A DNA stretch of 35,705 nt from Syntrophaceticus schinkii (GCF_000946815.1 NZ_CDRZ01000273.1:1-35705); one strand, 5' to 3'; positions 9,251 to 17,852 are shown, counted from the first letter of the stretch. Notes: generated from the letters alone by a model not told the origin. Numbers and translations are program-made.

Positions 9251-10076
9251 GTGAAGCTTAATGTAAATGGGGTTCGTTTTCGTTATGAGAGCCGGGATAT
9301 CTTAAAGGATGTTGAACTGGAAGCAAAGTCAGGTGAGGTGCTGGCTGTTATCGGAGCAAACGGAGCGGGCAAAAGCACCTTGATTCGCTGTATTAATAGA
9401 ATCCTGAAGCCGTATACGGGTACAGTGTTACTGGATGGGAAAGAACTCACCAGTTTCACTGCCAAAGAGCGTGCTTGCATGATGGGTTATGTCCCCCAGA
9501 CAGCAAAAGATGTTTTTTCTATTTAATGTTATGGAAACGGTTTTAATGGGTCGCAAACCACACATTAGCTGGGGTGTAGGGAAAAGAGACCTGAAAATTG
9601 TAAACTCAGTACTTGTGCGCATGGGACTTACCCAATTTGTGGAGCGCTATTTGTACGAATTAAGCGGCGGAGAAAGGCAAAAGGTTTTAATTGCCCGTGC
9701 CCTGGCACAGGAACCAGAAGTGCTGCTCCTTGATGAACCCACAAGCAACCTTGATGTAAGGCATCAATTGGAAGTAATGGAACTGGTACAGGGCATTGCC
9801 CTGCAGCAGAAAAAATGCGTATTAATGGTAGTCCACGATCTCAATTTAGCTGCACGTTACGCAGACAAGATATTAATGCTCAAAGACGGTGAAGTCTTTG
9901 CGGCAGGTACGCCACAGGATGTCTTGGTCCCGAAGAACATCAAAGCTGTATATGGTGTTGAATCCATGATCATTAACACTGAACTGGGCCCATATGTGAT
10001 CACAATAAAACCAAGTGCCCCACAAAAAGAACCCGCGGCTAGTGAACTAAAAGTGGCTGCGGTTGCGGGGTCTTAG
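9251..10076 (+). CDS. FecE/BtuD-type ABC ATPase, frame broken by one base
   Basis: A cytoplasmic ATP-binding subunit of about 274 aa, the energy partner expected for the permease at 3078. The first part (GTG 9251, after AAAGGGAG) has Walker A GANGAGKSTL and the Q-loop VPQTAKDVF, then meets a stop. The second part, one frame over, resumes at FNVMETVLMGRKP and has the signature LSGGERQKV, Walker B LLLDEPTSNLD and switch histidine MVVHDLNLAARYAD. A run of six T at 9513-9518 holds the break: with five T the reading is DVFLFNVMETV, as the family requires. An internal start cannot give a working ATPase because the halves hold separate essential motifs. Either the base call is wrong or the gene is inactive. 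Confidence 0.88.
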
Positions 10077-10187
10077 TGAAGGGAGTGAATCGACTTAAAG
10101 GCATGAGCCACCTACTGCGTAAATGGGTTACGTGGTCTTAATAAGCGCTGAACTAATTCAGAAGATTTTTTATGGAGTTGACAGGGT

Positions 10188-11039
10188 GTGTCAACAAAGA
10201 ACTTGCTTTTACATAACAAAGAAGAAATTGAAAATTTGACTGACCTAAAGGGAGGAAATGCCGCCATAGGTGCAACCTGGTCAGTTACAAAGAGGACTTA
10301 TCTGGACTGGCTGCCTATTATGCTGTCTATGGGGATGGTTTGGCGGCGGCGCTGGTGGCGTTTTGTCATAGGGGGTCTTAACAAACCTGTTATTTTTTTG
10401 GCCATTTTCGCCTGGAACATGGGCGGTTATAGAACAGATGCCTCCGGCAGCTACCTGGGGTTTTTAGTGCCCGGCCTTTTGGTAATGGCCGCTGTTTCCT
10501 CCAGTTACGGTGACCTGGTCAACTGGTTTACCCTGAGGAGAGTTTATTACAGAGTGCTTGATGAATACCTGCTTGCCCCCATTTCCAATACATCCCTCCT
10601 GATCGGCCATATTATGGGTGCTGGTACAAAAGGATTTCTTGTCTCCGGGATCGTTTTTCTGACATCACAGATTTTTGTGAAGGGTTTTCATCTCACATTC
10701 AACTTTTTCCTGCAGTTATTTGTGGTTTGCCTCACCTTCGCTTGCCTGGCAGTTGCCACAGCCATGATTGCCGGGAGAGAAAAGGATTCCATAATGTTTT
10801 CTAATATGATCGTTTTCCCCATGACCTTTTTCTGTGGCACCTTTTTTCCAGTAGAGAACTTGCCAGGAATCCTGGAGCAGGTCAGTTGGTGCCTGCCCCT
10901 GACTGCGGCTACTTACAATCTGCGTGGTCTTGCCCTGACAGGGATCAGCAGTTTATCCTGGTTTGCACAGAGTCTGGGCTGGTTCGGAGCATTCTATATC
11001 CTGGCGTACTTTATGTTGAATAAAAGGCGGGAGGATTAG
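10188..11039 (+). CDS. ABC-2 type transporter permease, first of a pair
   Basis: A 283-aa integral membrane protein of the ABC-2 (DrrB/NodJ-like) superfamily. After about 60 N-terminal residues it has some six hydrophobic segments. The typical pieces are YLGFLVPGLLVMAAVSSSY, then an ARVY-like RRVYYRVLDEYLLAPIS and FPMTFFCGTFFPVENLP near the C-terminus. Start GTG at 10188, after GGAG. Three bases separate it from the second permease, so the two should form a heterodimer. ABC-2 permeases usually act in export or in lipid or polysaccharide transport. No dedicated DrrA-type ATPase is present nearby; the only adjacent ATPase is the BtuD-like one just upstream. The substrate is unknown. Confidence 0.87.
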   Translation: MSTKNLLLHNKEEIENLTDLKGGNAAIGATWSVTKRTYLDWLPIMLSMGMVWRRRWWRFVIGGLNKPVIFLAIFAWNMGGYRTDASGSYLGFLVPGLLVMAAVSSSYGDLVNWFTLRRVYYRVLDEYLLAPISNTSLLIGHIMGAGTKGFLVSGIVFLTSQIFVKGFHLTFNFFLQLFVVCLTFACLAVATAMIAGREKDSIMFSNMIVFPMTFFCGTFFPVENLPGILEQVSWCLPLTAATYNLRGLALTGISSLSWFAQSLGWFGAFYILAYFMLNKRRED

Positions 11040-11041
11040 CT

Positions 11042-11830
11042 ATGTCTGTTAGAACAGATTACCATATACAGAGCAAAACAGCGTTGCTGCCATCCTGGCT
11101 GCCTATCGTTTGGGAGGAATTTATCACCTGGCGGAATAAGTTCTGGATGTACATTATATCTTACATGTTGTCACCGCTGATCTTTCTGCTTTCATTTGGC
11201 ATGGGAGTAGGTCAGCGCATGAAGATGATGATGCCGGGTGGAATGAGCTACCTGGAGTTTCTTGTTCCCGGCGTTGTTGCCCTGGCGCTCTTCAACAATG
11301 GAATGACCTCAGTGATGACGCGCATGTACTATTCACGCATACATTATAAGAGCTTTGATTCCTACCGGCTGGCACCTGCCGGCAATTTATCAATTTGGCT
11401 TGGTTATACCCTGGGCGGTATGATGCGGGGTCTTGCCTCAGGTTTAATAGTCATCATAGTGATCAGTTTTATCGTACCTCTGCGGGTGAATCCGGCATTT
11501 TTCGGAGCAGTGCTGTTGACCGCCTTTTGTTTTGCCAGCTTCGCTGTTATGCTCAGTTTATTTATGCGTACTTTCGATGACCAGGCTCTGATCAACGAGC
11601 TAATACTTATTCCTGTTACCTATCTCAGCGGCACATTAGTTCCTGTTGAACGCCTGCCCGAATTACTGCAACCGATCGTTTGGTGCTTTCCCCTCACCCC
11701 TGCAGCTAAGCTTTTACGCTCCACTCTGGCAGGAACAGGCGTTTCTTTGCAGTTGGTGTTATTGCTTGTGGGGTGGATTGTACTCTTTTTTATACTGGGG
11801 TTGTACAGGTTAAACAAGATGGATGCTTGA
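11042..11830 (+). CDS. ABC-2 type transporter permease, second of a pair
   Basis: A 262-aa membrane protein homologous to the preceding one. It contains YLEFLVPGVVALALFNNGM, then RMYYSRIHYKSFDSYRLAPA and a later FMRTFDDQALINE. Near the end, VTYLSGTLVPVERLPE is followed by WCFPLTPAAKLLR, the same arrangement as FFPVENLP and WCLPLTAATYNLR in its partner. ATG start two bases after the partner's stop implies translational coupling. Together the two would make an ABC-2 membrane domain. Their position beside CobN-like gene 2 and two BtuF-like binding proteins suggests transport of a tetrapyrrole-related compound, but that is only inferred from location. Confidence 0.87.
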   Translation: MSVRTDYHIQSKTALLPSWLPIVWEEFITWRNKFWMYIISYMLSPLIFLLSFGMGVGQRMKMMMPGGMSYLEFLVPGVVALALFNNGMTSVMTRMYYSRIHYKSFDSYRLAPAGNLSIWLGYTLGGMMRGLASGLIVIIVISFIVPLRVNPAFFGAVLLTAFCFASFAVMLSLFMRTFDDQALINELILIPVTYLSGTLVPVERLPELLQPIVWCFPLTPAAKLLRSTLAGTGVSLQLVLLLVGWIVLFFILGLYRLNKMDA

Positions 11831-12047
11831 AATTACAAGAATTCTACGCAACAGAAACCAGGATAGCATGTGATTACAAAAAAGCAATTGCTCCACATAA
11901 AGAATCCGTAGCCATCGATCTATATGTATGACTGCGGTTGTAGTGTTTTTAATAAAGGGAGTGAGCGATGTCGCAATGAGGTTTTAGTTATTTGCTGTTT
12001 TCGATTCTAGAGAGTATTTTGAAAAAATTCATCGAGGAGGGTATTAA

Positions 12048-13123
12048 ATGAGATTGAAAAAGTATATGATCCCAATTTTATTTTGTGTTCTAGGGTGTAT
12101 GCTGTTGCTGGCCGGATGTGGAAAGAGTGATTCAAAAAAAAGAACCGGAAACTAAAACTGTTACTGTTACTGATTGTATTGGTAGGGGTGTAGAATTACC
12201 ACAGCCTCTGGATAAAGTAGTAATACTGAATAGTGATGTAGCTGAGGCTATGCGCATTTTAAAGGTACAGGATACTGTTGTTGGGGTTAGCGAGACAGTC
12301 AAAAAAGACCCTTATCTTGGTATGGAGGATAAAGAATTAATTGGAAAGTGGGATAAGCCCAGTTATGAAAAAATTGTGGAGCTAAAACCGCAGGTTGTAA
12401 TATCGTATAGCAAGTGGCCTGGTGAAGAATTAGCTGAGAAATTAGAACCTGCCGGGGTCAAGGTTGTGCATCTAGATTTATACAAGCCTGAAACATATGA
12501 TAATGATTTTAAAACACTGGGTAAAATGTTTGGTCAAGAAAAAAAAAGCTGATTCTTTTTTAAAATGGAAAGTAGAGAAAATTGCAACATTAGATAAGGT
12601 GAAGGACTTACCATCGGATAAAAGGGTAAAGGTTTTTTTCATGACAATCAGCAATTTCGAAAAAGAGAAATGGGGTACTTTTGGCAGTGGTACAGCCGCT
12701 CATCAGGGAATTGAGATGGCAGGTGGGAATAATGTGGCTCGGGAACTTAAGGATTATCCTGATGTCAGCCCGGAATGGATCTTACAGCAAAACCCTGAGG
12801 TATTAGTTTTTGCAGATACAGCAGAAGATTATTTGGGATTTAAAATAACTGATTATGGAAACGTAGAAATATTAAAAGATAAGATAACGAAAAATAAGGT
12901 TTTTAGCAAAACGGATGCTGTCCAAAAGGATAGGATCTACCTTATTCGAAGAACTCTTGTTGGTGCTGACAAGACTTACCTGGGTGCACTTTACCTTGCC
13001 AAGTGGTTCTATCCGGATCAGTTTAAGGATTTAGATCCTGATAAGGTTCTTAAAGAATACTATGAAAAGTGGCTGGATATACCATTCCAGGGCAAGTGGG
13101 CTTATCCACCTACATCAAAGTAG
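12048..13123 (+). CDS. Second BtuF/FepB-type lipoprotein binding protein, two frameshifts in A-runs
   Basis: A paralog of the binding protein at 4267, about 357 aa once repaired. The true start is ATG 12048 after GAGGAGGG. A signal peptide ends in LLLAGCGKSD with a lipobox Cys. The frame then breaks at eight A (12134-12141; seven A would give SDSKKEPETKT) and again at nine A (12539-12547; eight A would give EKKADSFLKWK). Between and after these, NSDVAEAMRIL, EKIVELKPQVVISY and LYLAKWFYPDQFKDLDP fit the family, ending KWAYP. Both errors are single extra A in homopolymers. If real, the gene is dead or phase-variable. It follows the ABC-2 pair by 217 bases in which I see no gene. Confidence 0.82.
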
Positions 13124-13372
13124 GGATTCATGAATTCCCTTGGGAAGTCATGGGATTCCGGTTCAGCAGACCATGACCTGCTGCAGACCCATATCGATTA
13201 TCAAGGAACCTTTTGGTTATATTTAACACAGATGCTAGTATTCTGATAGAAAAGTTTTCCGCCTTTCATCCAAAGGGGTGGGTTTTTCCGTGGGGGATCA
13301 TAATAAAAAAAAAAGATAGCAGGAATTCAGGAACCGGTGTAGAAATATTATAATACAAGTAAATATCTTTCA
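13124..13372. other. Intergenic stretch before the first cobalamin riboswitch
   Basis: No gene seen. A near-palindrome with GGGATTCATGAATTCCC lies just after the binding-protein stop but has no T tract. A TATAAT lies at about 13349-13354, about 20 bases before the riboswitch P1 arm, and may be its -10 element; I see no good -35. Confidence 0.4.
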
Positions 13373-13544
13373 GCTCAAGTTCTTTTGCCCAGCGCAAAAG
13401 ATAAGAGGGAACCAGGTGAAAATCCTGGACGGTCCGGCCACTGTATGGGGGAAGTTTTCTGCAAGGTACGCCACTGGAGAATATCCGGGAAGGCAGTGAG
13501 GAAGCGATGACCCACAAGTCAGGAGACCTGCTTGGGCTTGAGGC
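13373..13544 (+). ncRNA. Cobalamin riboswitch aptamer (first)
   Basis: Conserved cobalamin-aptamer blocks appear in order: GAGGGAACCAGGTGAAAATC, then GGTCCGGCCACTGTA, a second GCCACTGG, GGGAAGGC, and GATGACCC followed by AAGTCAGGAGACC. The closing P1 stem is GCTCAAG at 13373-13379 with CTTGAGGC at about 13537-13544. Ligand binding by this class normally represses what follows. A terminator follows at 13611-13640, but there is no gene before a second terminator ends at 13698, so its target is unclear. Confidence 0.93.
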
Positions 13545-13610
13545 AATCTTTACCTTCCCATGGAGAGGGTTGTGCCAGGGCATTTGATGCCAGGTGGTAT
13601 TGTGTATTAC

Positions 13611-13640
13611 CTCCAGTCTCTCTTGGGACTGGAGTTTTTT
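13611..13640 (+). terminator. Expression-platform terminator of the first cobalamin riboswitch
   Basis: Eight-bp perfect stem CTCCAGTC (13611-13618) with GACTGGAG (13627-13634), 8-nt loop, then six T. It is placed as the riboswitch's off-state terminator, about 67 bases after the aptamer. Confidence 0.9.
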
Positions 13641-13644
13641 GTTT

Positions 13645-13698
13645 AACCCATTGTCACTTCTCTTTTCTTCCGGCGGTTCGCTGCCGGAACTTTTTTTT
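13645..13698 (+). repeat. 54-bp terminator-containing repeat, copy 2
   Basis: Second copy of the repeat found after CobN-like gene 1. It includes its own terminator (TTCCGGC 13668-13674 with GCCGGAA 13683-13689, then eight T). It starts only four bases after the T tract of the riboswitch terminator, so two terminators stand back to back with no gene between. Confidence 0.9.
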
Positions 13699-13726
13699 AT
13701 GTACAAAAAATTCTTGTCCCAGACTA

Positions 13727-13755
13727 TTGACAAATAGATGAAGATAGAATATTAT
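13727..13755 (+). promoter_or_regulatory. Sigma-A type promoter of the feo operon
   Basis: A perfect -35 TTGACA (13727-13732), a 17-base spacer and -10 TATTAT (13750-13755). It lies after the double terminator and about 140 bases before the first feo gene, so feo starts independently of the riboswitch. Confidence 0.82.
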
Positions 13756-13769
13756 CTAGTTCAAGGTAA

Positions 13770-13784
13770 TGAGAATGGTTCTCA
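13770..13784 (+). promoter_or_regulatory. Fur-box-like operator in the feo promoter
   Basis: TGAGAATGGTTCTCA is a 7-1-7 inverted repeat that matches the Bacillus-type Fur box TGATAATNATTATCA at 11 of 14 arm positions. It begins 14 bases after the -10, where a bound repressor would block transcription. Iron-dependent repression is the natural reading; the DtxR-type protein encoded downstream is an alternative binder. Confidence 0.65.
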
Positions 13785-13893
13785 ATTGTAAGTGTAATCA
13801 GGTAAGTGTCACGAGGATCGATGCTTTATTTTTTCCCAATATGTTAGTTAATCCTTACTATTAAAAAAAAAAGAAAGCAGAGGTGTGTGCTCA

Positions 13894-14598
13894 ATGACCG
13901 GAACTATAGCCCTCTCTTCGGCGATGGAGGACTATCTGGAAGTGATGCTGGAACTGGCCGAGAGAGAGGGAATTATCAGGGTTACCGATATTGCCGCTGC
14001 TCTAAATATTGCTAAGGCCAGTGTTACTCAGGCGGTCACCAATTTGAAAGACCTGGGCATGGTTACTCAGGAAAGGTATGGCCCGGTGCAATTAACGTCG
14101 GCCGGACGGGAGTGTGCGGTGAAGGTGCGACAGCGGCACCGCTTGCTGCGCAAGTTTCTTATTGAGGTGCTGGGGGTGAACCCCAGAATCGCTGAAAAGG
14201 ACGCCTGTCTGATGGAACATGTAGTCAGCCCTCAGACCATGGAAAAACTGGTGTCATTTCTGGAAAACGCCGGCCAATTGGAGGGGGCAACAGTTCTCTC
14301 CCCAGGGCGGGGTTTGACGAAGCAAAGGATGGATGAGAGAAAGGAGGTAAAAACTATGAGGTCTGTTAATATCAGGTCACTCAATGAACTGGCTACCGGA
14401 GAGCAGGGCAGAGTGATCCGCGTTACGGCAACTGGCCCCGTTCGCCGCCGCATTTTGGAGATGGGTGTTACCCCGGGAACGGAGGTCAGCGTCAAAGGTG
14501 TTGCTCCATTGGGCGATCCCATTGAAGTATTGGTTAAGGGTTACAGCCTGAGTCTTCGAAAAGAAGAAGCGGCCAGTATCTTTGTGGAGGTGATGTAG
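13894..14598 (+). CDS. DtxR/MntR-family metalloregulator fused to a FeoA (SH3-like) domain
   Basis: About 234 aa. Residues 5-65 form a DtxR-type winged helix (EDYLEVMLEL, then VTDIAAALNIAKASVTQAV). Residues 70-130 are the metal-binding and dimerisation domain, with EKDACLMEHVVS supplying the usual Cys/Glu/His ligands. A linker leads to a C-terminal FeoA domain (RSLNELATGEQGRVI, RRRILEMGVTPGTEVSV). DtxR relatives often end in an SH3-like domain of this fold, but here it is close to free-standing FeoA. I prefer ATG 13894 to GTG 13885 because AGAGG lies ten bases before it. It heads the feo operon, two bases before feoA, and probably senses Fe(II) or Mn(II) and autoregulates. That role is inferred. 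Confidence 0.87.
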   Translation: MTGTIALSSAMEDYLEVMLELAEREGIIRVTDIAAALNIAKASVTQAVTNLKDLGMVTQERYGPVQLTSAGRECAVKVRQRHRLLRKFLIEVLGVNPRIAEKDACLMEHVVSPQTMEKLVSFLENAGQLEGATVLSPGRGLTKQRMDERKEVKTMRSVNIRSLNELATGEQGRVIRVTATGPVRRRILEMGVTPGTEVSVKGVAPLGDPIEVLVKGYSLSLRKEEAASIFVEVM

Positions 14599-14600
14599 CT

Positions 14601-14840
14601 GTGTCGGGTAACAGTGTTTTACCCCTTGGTTTTTTACAGACCGGGCGTGATGCTGTAGTGAGTGACCTGGCCGGTGGGCGAAGTTTGCGTCAGCGGCTGA
14701 CGGATATGGGTGTTGTTCGCGGTACCAGAGTAAAAGTAGTTAAAAACGATATGGGCGGCCCGCTGATCATTTCCATCGGTGAGGGGCGGCTTGCTGTTGG
14801 TCGCGGGATGGCTCTCAGGATCATGGTGGAAGTGGTATAG
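14601..14840 (+). CDS. feoA: FeoA, small SH3-like partner of the ferrous iron transporter
   Basis: A 79-aa cytoplasmic protein with the FeoA pattern: SDLAGGRSLRQRLTDMGVV, then RGTRVKVVKNDMGGPLIIS and a closing LAVGRGMALRIMVEV strand. FeoA is thought to interact with FeoB and modulate its activity. Start GTG at 14601, two bases after the DtxR-FeoA stop, with a GGAGGTGATG ribosome site inside the upstream gene, indicating coupled translation. FeoB follows after 51 bases. It is the second FeoA-type domain in the operon. Confidence 0.92.
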   Translation: MSGNSVLPLGFLQTGRDAVVSDLAGGRSLRQRLTDMGVVRGTRVKVVKNDMGGPLIISIGEGRLAVGRGMALRIMVEVV

Positions 14841-14891
14841 TATTTTTTTAATCATGTGTTAGGTAGTACTAACATCGGGAGGAGGATGATC

Positions 14892-16925
14892 ATGGAAGAG
14901 GCACAATTGGTGGTGGCTTTGGCAGGCAACCCCAATTCAGGGAAAACCACTGTCTTTAACAATTTAACAGGATCTCGCCAGCATGTGGGCAACTGGCCGG
15001 GTGTGACCGTTGAGAAAAAGGAGGGGCAGTTTGTTTTTGAGGGAAAGGTGATCCGTGTGATCGACCTGCCCGGTACATACAGCCTCGGTGCATATTCGGA
15101 AGATGAGGCGGTAGCCCGGGACTACATTCTTTTCGAAAGGCCGGATGTGGTAATCAATGTTGTGGATGCCACCAACCTGGAACGCAACCTGTATCTGACC
15201 ACACATCTTTTAGAGATGGGTGCCAATGTGGTGGTAGCCCTGAATATGTTCGATGAATTGAAAACCAGAGAGGTGGATATAGATGTACCCAGGCTGTCTA
15301 AACTGCTGGGTATGCCGGTGGTTCCTACGGTTGCTACCCGTAACAAGGGAATGAAGGAACTGGTGGCTCAGGCACTGCAGGCAGCTAAAGACGGTGTTAA
15401 GGAGCCGCTCAAGATCAACTACGGCAAGGAAATGGAAACCGAACTGGCTGCTATGGAACAAGAGATCAGTTCGAACCCGGGGCTGCCGGATAATTTATCT
15501 CCGCGGTGGCTGACGGTAAAGTTGCTGGAGGGAGATGAAGGTGTCCTTAAATGGTTAAACAAGTATCCTGGTTTGGAGCGACTGCTGGCCCGCCGTGATG
15601 AAATCGTCAATCAACTGGAGGGGATAATCGGAGAAGACATTGAATCCTTTGTCGCTGATCGTCGCTATGGATTCATCGGTGGCTTAGCCAGAGAGGTGGT
15701 CACCCGGCGGAAGACTGCGGAAGAGCGGCTCTCGACATCTGATAAGATCGACCGCGTCATCACCAATCGTTACCTGGGGATCCCTCTTTTTTTATTAGCC
15801 ATGTGGGTGGTGTTTCAGTTCACCTTTACGGTGGGCGATCCCCTCATCGGCTGGATTGAAGATTTCTTTGAGTTTCTTGGTGGAGCGACCGGGCCCTGGC
15901 TAGAGGGCCTTGGTGTGTCCAGTTTGATCAGTTCATTAGTTGTCGATGGCATCATTGCAGGGGTGGGTTCGGTTCTGGTTTTTTTCCCCAATATATTCCT
16001 GCTGTTCTTTGCCATTTCCTTATTGGAAGACAGCGGATACATGGCTCGTGCGGCGTATATTATGGACCGGTTCATGCATACCCTGGGCTTACACGGAAAG
16101 TCCTTTATTCCACTCCTCATCGGTTTTGGGTGCAATGTTCCTGCAATCATGGCTACCAGGACGCTGGAAAACAAGAGGGACAGGATGATTACCATTTTGA
16201 TCAACCCGCTGATGTCCTGCACCGCAAGGTTGCCTGTTTACATCCTGTTTACTGCGGCGTTTTTCAGCGCCCATCAGGGTTTGGTGGTCTTTTCTCTTTA
16301 CCTTCTGGGCTTGGTGTTGGCTGTTCTGATGGGCATGCTGTTCAAACGGTTCCTATTTAAGGGGGAGACATCTCACTTTGTCATGGAACTTCCCCCATAT
16401 CGTGTCCCTACCCTCAAAGGGACTTTGATCCACATGTGGGAGAGGGGCAGCATTTTTATTCGCAAGGCAGGGACAATCATCTTTGCTACGGTGGTGTTGA
16501 TTTGGGTGCTGTCCAGTCTTCCCTGGGGTGTGGAATATGCCAGTCAGGAGAGCATCTTGGGTCACATCGGCAGCTTTGTTGTGCCGATCTTTTCGCCTGC
16601 GGGCTTCGGCAATTGGGAAGCGGCGGTTGCCCTGATCTTTGGTATCCTGGCCAAGGAAGTGGTGGTCGGTACCCTGGGTGTCATTTACAGTGTGGAGGGG
16701 GCGGGGCTGACAAGTGTTATCGCTCAGTATTGGACGCCGCTGGCTGCCTATGCTTTTATGGTGATGACCCTGATTTATATACCCTGCATCGCTGTTATTG
16801 GTGTCATTAAAAGAGAGACCAACTCCTGGGGATGGACGGGTTTTGCCGTAGGGTACAGCCTGGTGTTGGGTTGGTTGATGGCAGTATTGATCTATCAGGT
16901 CGGCATGTTATTTGGGCTTGGTTAA
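14892..16925 (+). CDS. feoB: FeoB, ferrous iron transporter with G-protein domain
   Basis: A 677-aa inner-membrane Fe(II) importer. The N-terminal GTPase domain has G1 GNPNSGKTT (about residues 12-20), G3 DLPGTYSLG and G4 NMFD. A helical spacer follows, then the membrane domain with two Gate regions: [47 protein letters not shown] and [14 protein letters not shown]. These are complete and in normal order. I choose ATG 14892, six bases after GGAGG; a GTG frame opening at 14856 has no good ribosome site and adds an unconserved stretch. It is the main transporter of this operon and would supply or remove cytoplasmic Fe(II) in step with the tetrapyrrole genes nearby. Confidence 0.96.
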   Translation: MEEAQLVVALAGNPNSGKTTVFNNLTGSRQHVGNWPGVTVEKKEGQFVFEGKVIRVIDLPGTYSLGAYSEDEAVARDYILFERPDVVINVVDATNLERNLYLTTHLLEMGANVVVALNMFDELKTREVDIDVPRLSKLLGMPVVPTVATRNKGMKELVAQALQAAKDGVKEPLKINYGKEMETELAAMEQEISSNPGLPDNLSPRWLTVKLLEGDEGVLKWLNKYPGLERLLARRDEIVNQLEGIIGEDIESFVADRRYGFIGGLAREVVTRRKTAEERLSTSDKIDRVITNRYLGIPLFLLAMWVVFQFTFTVGDPLIGWIEDFFEFLGGATGPWLEGLGVSSLISSLVVDGIIAGVGSVLVFFPNIFLLFFAISLLEDSGYMARAAYIMDRFMHTLGLHGKSFIPLLIGFGCNVPAIMATRTLENKRDRMITILINPLMSCTARLPVYILFTAAFFSAHQGLVVFSLYLLGLVLAVLMGMLFKRFLFKGETSHFVMELPPYRVPTLKGTLIHMWERGSIFIRKAGTIIFATVVLIWVLSSLPWGVEYASQESILGHIGSFVVPIFSPAGFGNWEAAVALIFGILAKEVVVGTLGVIYSVEGAGLTSVIAQYWTPLAAYAFMVMTLIYIPCIAVIGVIKRETNSWGWTGFAVGYSLVLGWLMAVLIYQVGMLFGLG

Positions 16926-16927
16926 TG

Positions 16928-17029
16928 CTGCAGCGATAGGTTCCAACCTTGAAGGAATAACGCGTTTAAGCTTGCGTGATATTTTCAAGGCACATAAAAG
17001 CCGGTTTTATAATGTATTTTTCGCTGCAG
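16928..17029 (+). other. Structured element between feoB and the Cys-rich gene: three-way junction or tiny palindromic insertion
   Basis: Outer arms CTGCAGCGA (16928-16936) and TCGCTGCAG (17021-17029) are a perfect 9-bp inverted repeat. Inside, 16947-16990 forms one long hairpin: CCTTGAA/TTCAAGG, two G-T pairs, then ACGCG/TGCGT in register with two single mismatches (about 16 pairs). A second hairpin follows, ATAAAA/TTTTAT around GCCGG (16994-17010). Together these form a three-way junction. It could be a structured RNA in the feo transcript or a miniature inverted-repeat element. I recognise no named family. Confidence 0.55.
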
Positions 17030-17068
17030 TATCAATTTGGCGTTTAAGGTAACGGGGGTTGAGTGAAG

Positions 17069-17218
17069 ATGGAAACACTGATCTTGTTGGGAATCTGTGT
17101 GTTGGCTGTGGGGCTCCTGGTGCGCAAGCTTGCCGGGGCTGCCAATGGCTCAGGCTGCACCACCTGCGGGCAGGATTGTGTCTACTGTCAGAGGCGGGAC
17201 CCAGGGGCGGGACAGTGA
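17069..17218 (+). CDS. FeoB-associated Cys-rich membrane mini-protein
   Basis: A 49-aa protein. It has one N-terminal hydrophobic helix (LILLGICVLAVGLLV), a short basic turn, then a Cys cluster with spacing CTTCGQDCVYC in the last 20 residues. This is the layout of the FeoB-associated Cys-rich family (PF12669 type) found next to feoB in Firmicutes; the role is unproven but metal handling at the membrane is likely. Start ATG 17069; a purine-rich GGGGGTTGAG stretch before it is a modest ribosome site. The longer overlapping reading frame from 17059 lacks any such pattern and is rejected. It lies 40 bases after the structured element. Confidence 0.82.
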   Translation: METLILLGICVLAVGLLVRKLAGAANGSGCTTCGQDCVYCQRRDPGAGQ

Positions 17219-17360
17219 ATAGCAGGTCACCTGGTTGTGGTTGATGACTCTCCTCATGATGCAGGAGTAATTTCCTAATGCGGAGAGTTTCCCCCACCGG
17301 GGATGCTGCTTGCTAATAGGTTGTTTGTTCTCAGTACTTTTGTTTGACGGGAGGGATAGC

Positions 17361-17642
17361 GTGTCGGTCTTTATTGTCGGAGGTGACTACCTGGGAAACA
17401 TCCCCGCTAAGTTGAAAGGCTTTGGTTTCACAGAAATCATGCACCTTTCCGGTCGCAAAAAGGGGCATGTGGCGGTTGAAATACCAAGCCAGGTGGATGT
17501 TGTTCTCGTACTCACCAATTATGTAAACCATGGGTGTGCTGTAAAAATTAAAGAAAAAGCCAGAAAAATGGGGGCAAAGACCCTTTTCGCCCGCAGGGCG
17601 TGGTCGCATATTTCCGAGATGTTGGTGCGAGAGCTGGGATGA
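17361..17642 (+). CDS. DUF2325-family small protein, last gene of the feo operon
   Basis: A 93-aa cytoplasmic protein with the DUF2325 outline: an N-terminal VSVFIVGGDYLGNI strand and turn, HLSGRKKGHVAVEIP, VDVVLVLTNYVNHGCAV and a final KTLFARRAWSHI. Such proteins occur beside feoB in many Clostridia; their function is unknown and the fold looks nucleotide-binding-like. I choose GTG 17361, preceded by GGGAGGGAT, over a frame-open extension to 17310 that adds a hydrophobic, unconserved stretch. It is 142 bases after the Cys-rich gene on the same strand. The following 210 bases hold no gene I can see. Confidence 0.78.
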   Translation: MSVFIVGGDYLGNIPAKLKGFGFTEIMHLSGRKKGHVAVEIPSQVDVVLVLTNYVNHGCAVKIKEKARKMGAKTLFARRAWSHISEMLVRELG

Positions 17643-17852
17643 TCTTTACCGGCGACAGCCACCTGTATTTGTATTTGTGCCGTCAGCGGCAGCGGCAGGA
17701 TGGAGGTTAAGATGGTGAGAACGAGTTTCTTACTCTTTTGATAATAAATTGATACGGGGGTGTTTGTAAAGATGAGCAAGTAAATATAATTGCAGTGGCG
17801 AAAGAGCAACGTTTGATAATGCAATGCTGTATTTTTATGGGGAGGGATAGTG

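Noticed and set aside
9489-10076. Separate short ABC ATPase starting at 9489
   Set aside because: It lacks Walker A, which lies in the preceding frame; the two are one gene split by a single extra T.
12134-12547. Programmed frameshifting at the A-runs of the second binding protein
   Set aside because: Two sites in one gene, plus similar breaks in several unrelated genes, fit sequencing error or decay better; no stimulatory structure was seen.
12118-12552. Independent 144-aa protein starting at 12118
   Set aside because: It is the middle of the lipoprotein gene that starts at 12048; the signal peptide is in the other frame before an A-run.
17059-17244. Plus-strand frame overlapping the Cys-rich mini-gene
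   Set aside because: It lacks a transmembrane helix and family pattern; the frame from 17069 has both the helix and the Cys cluster expected after feoB.
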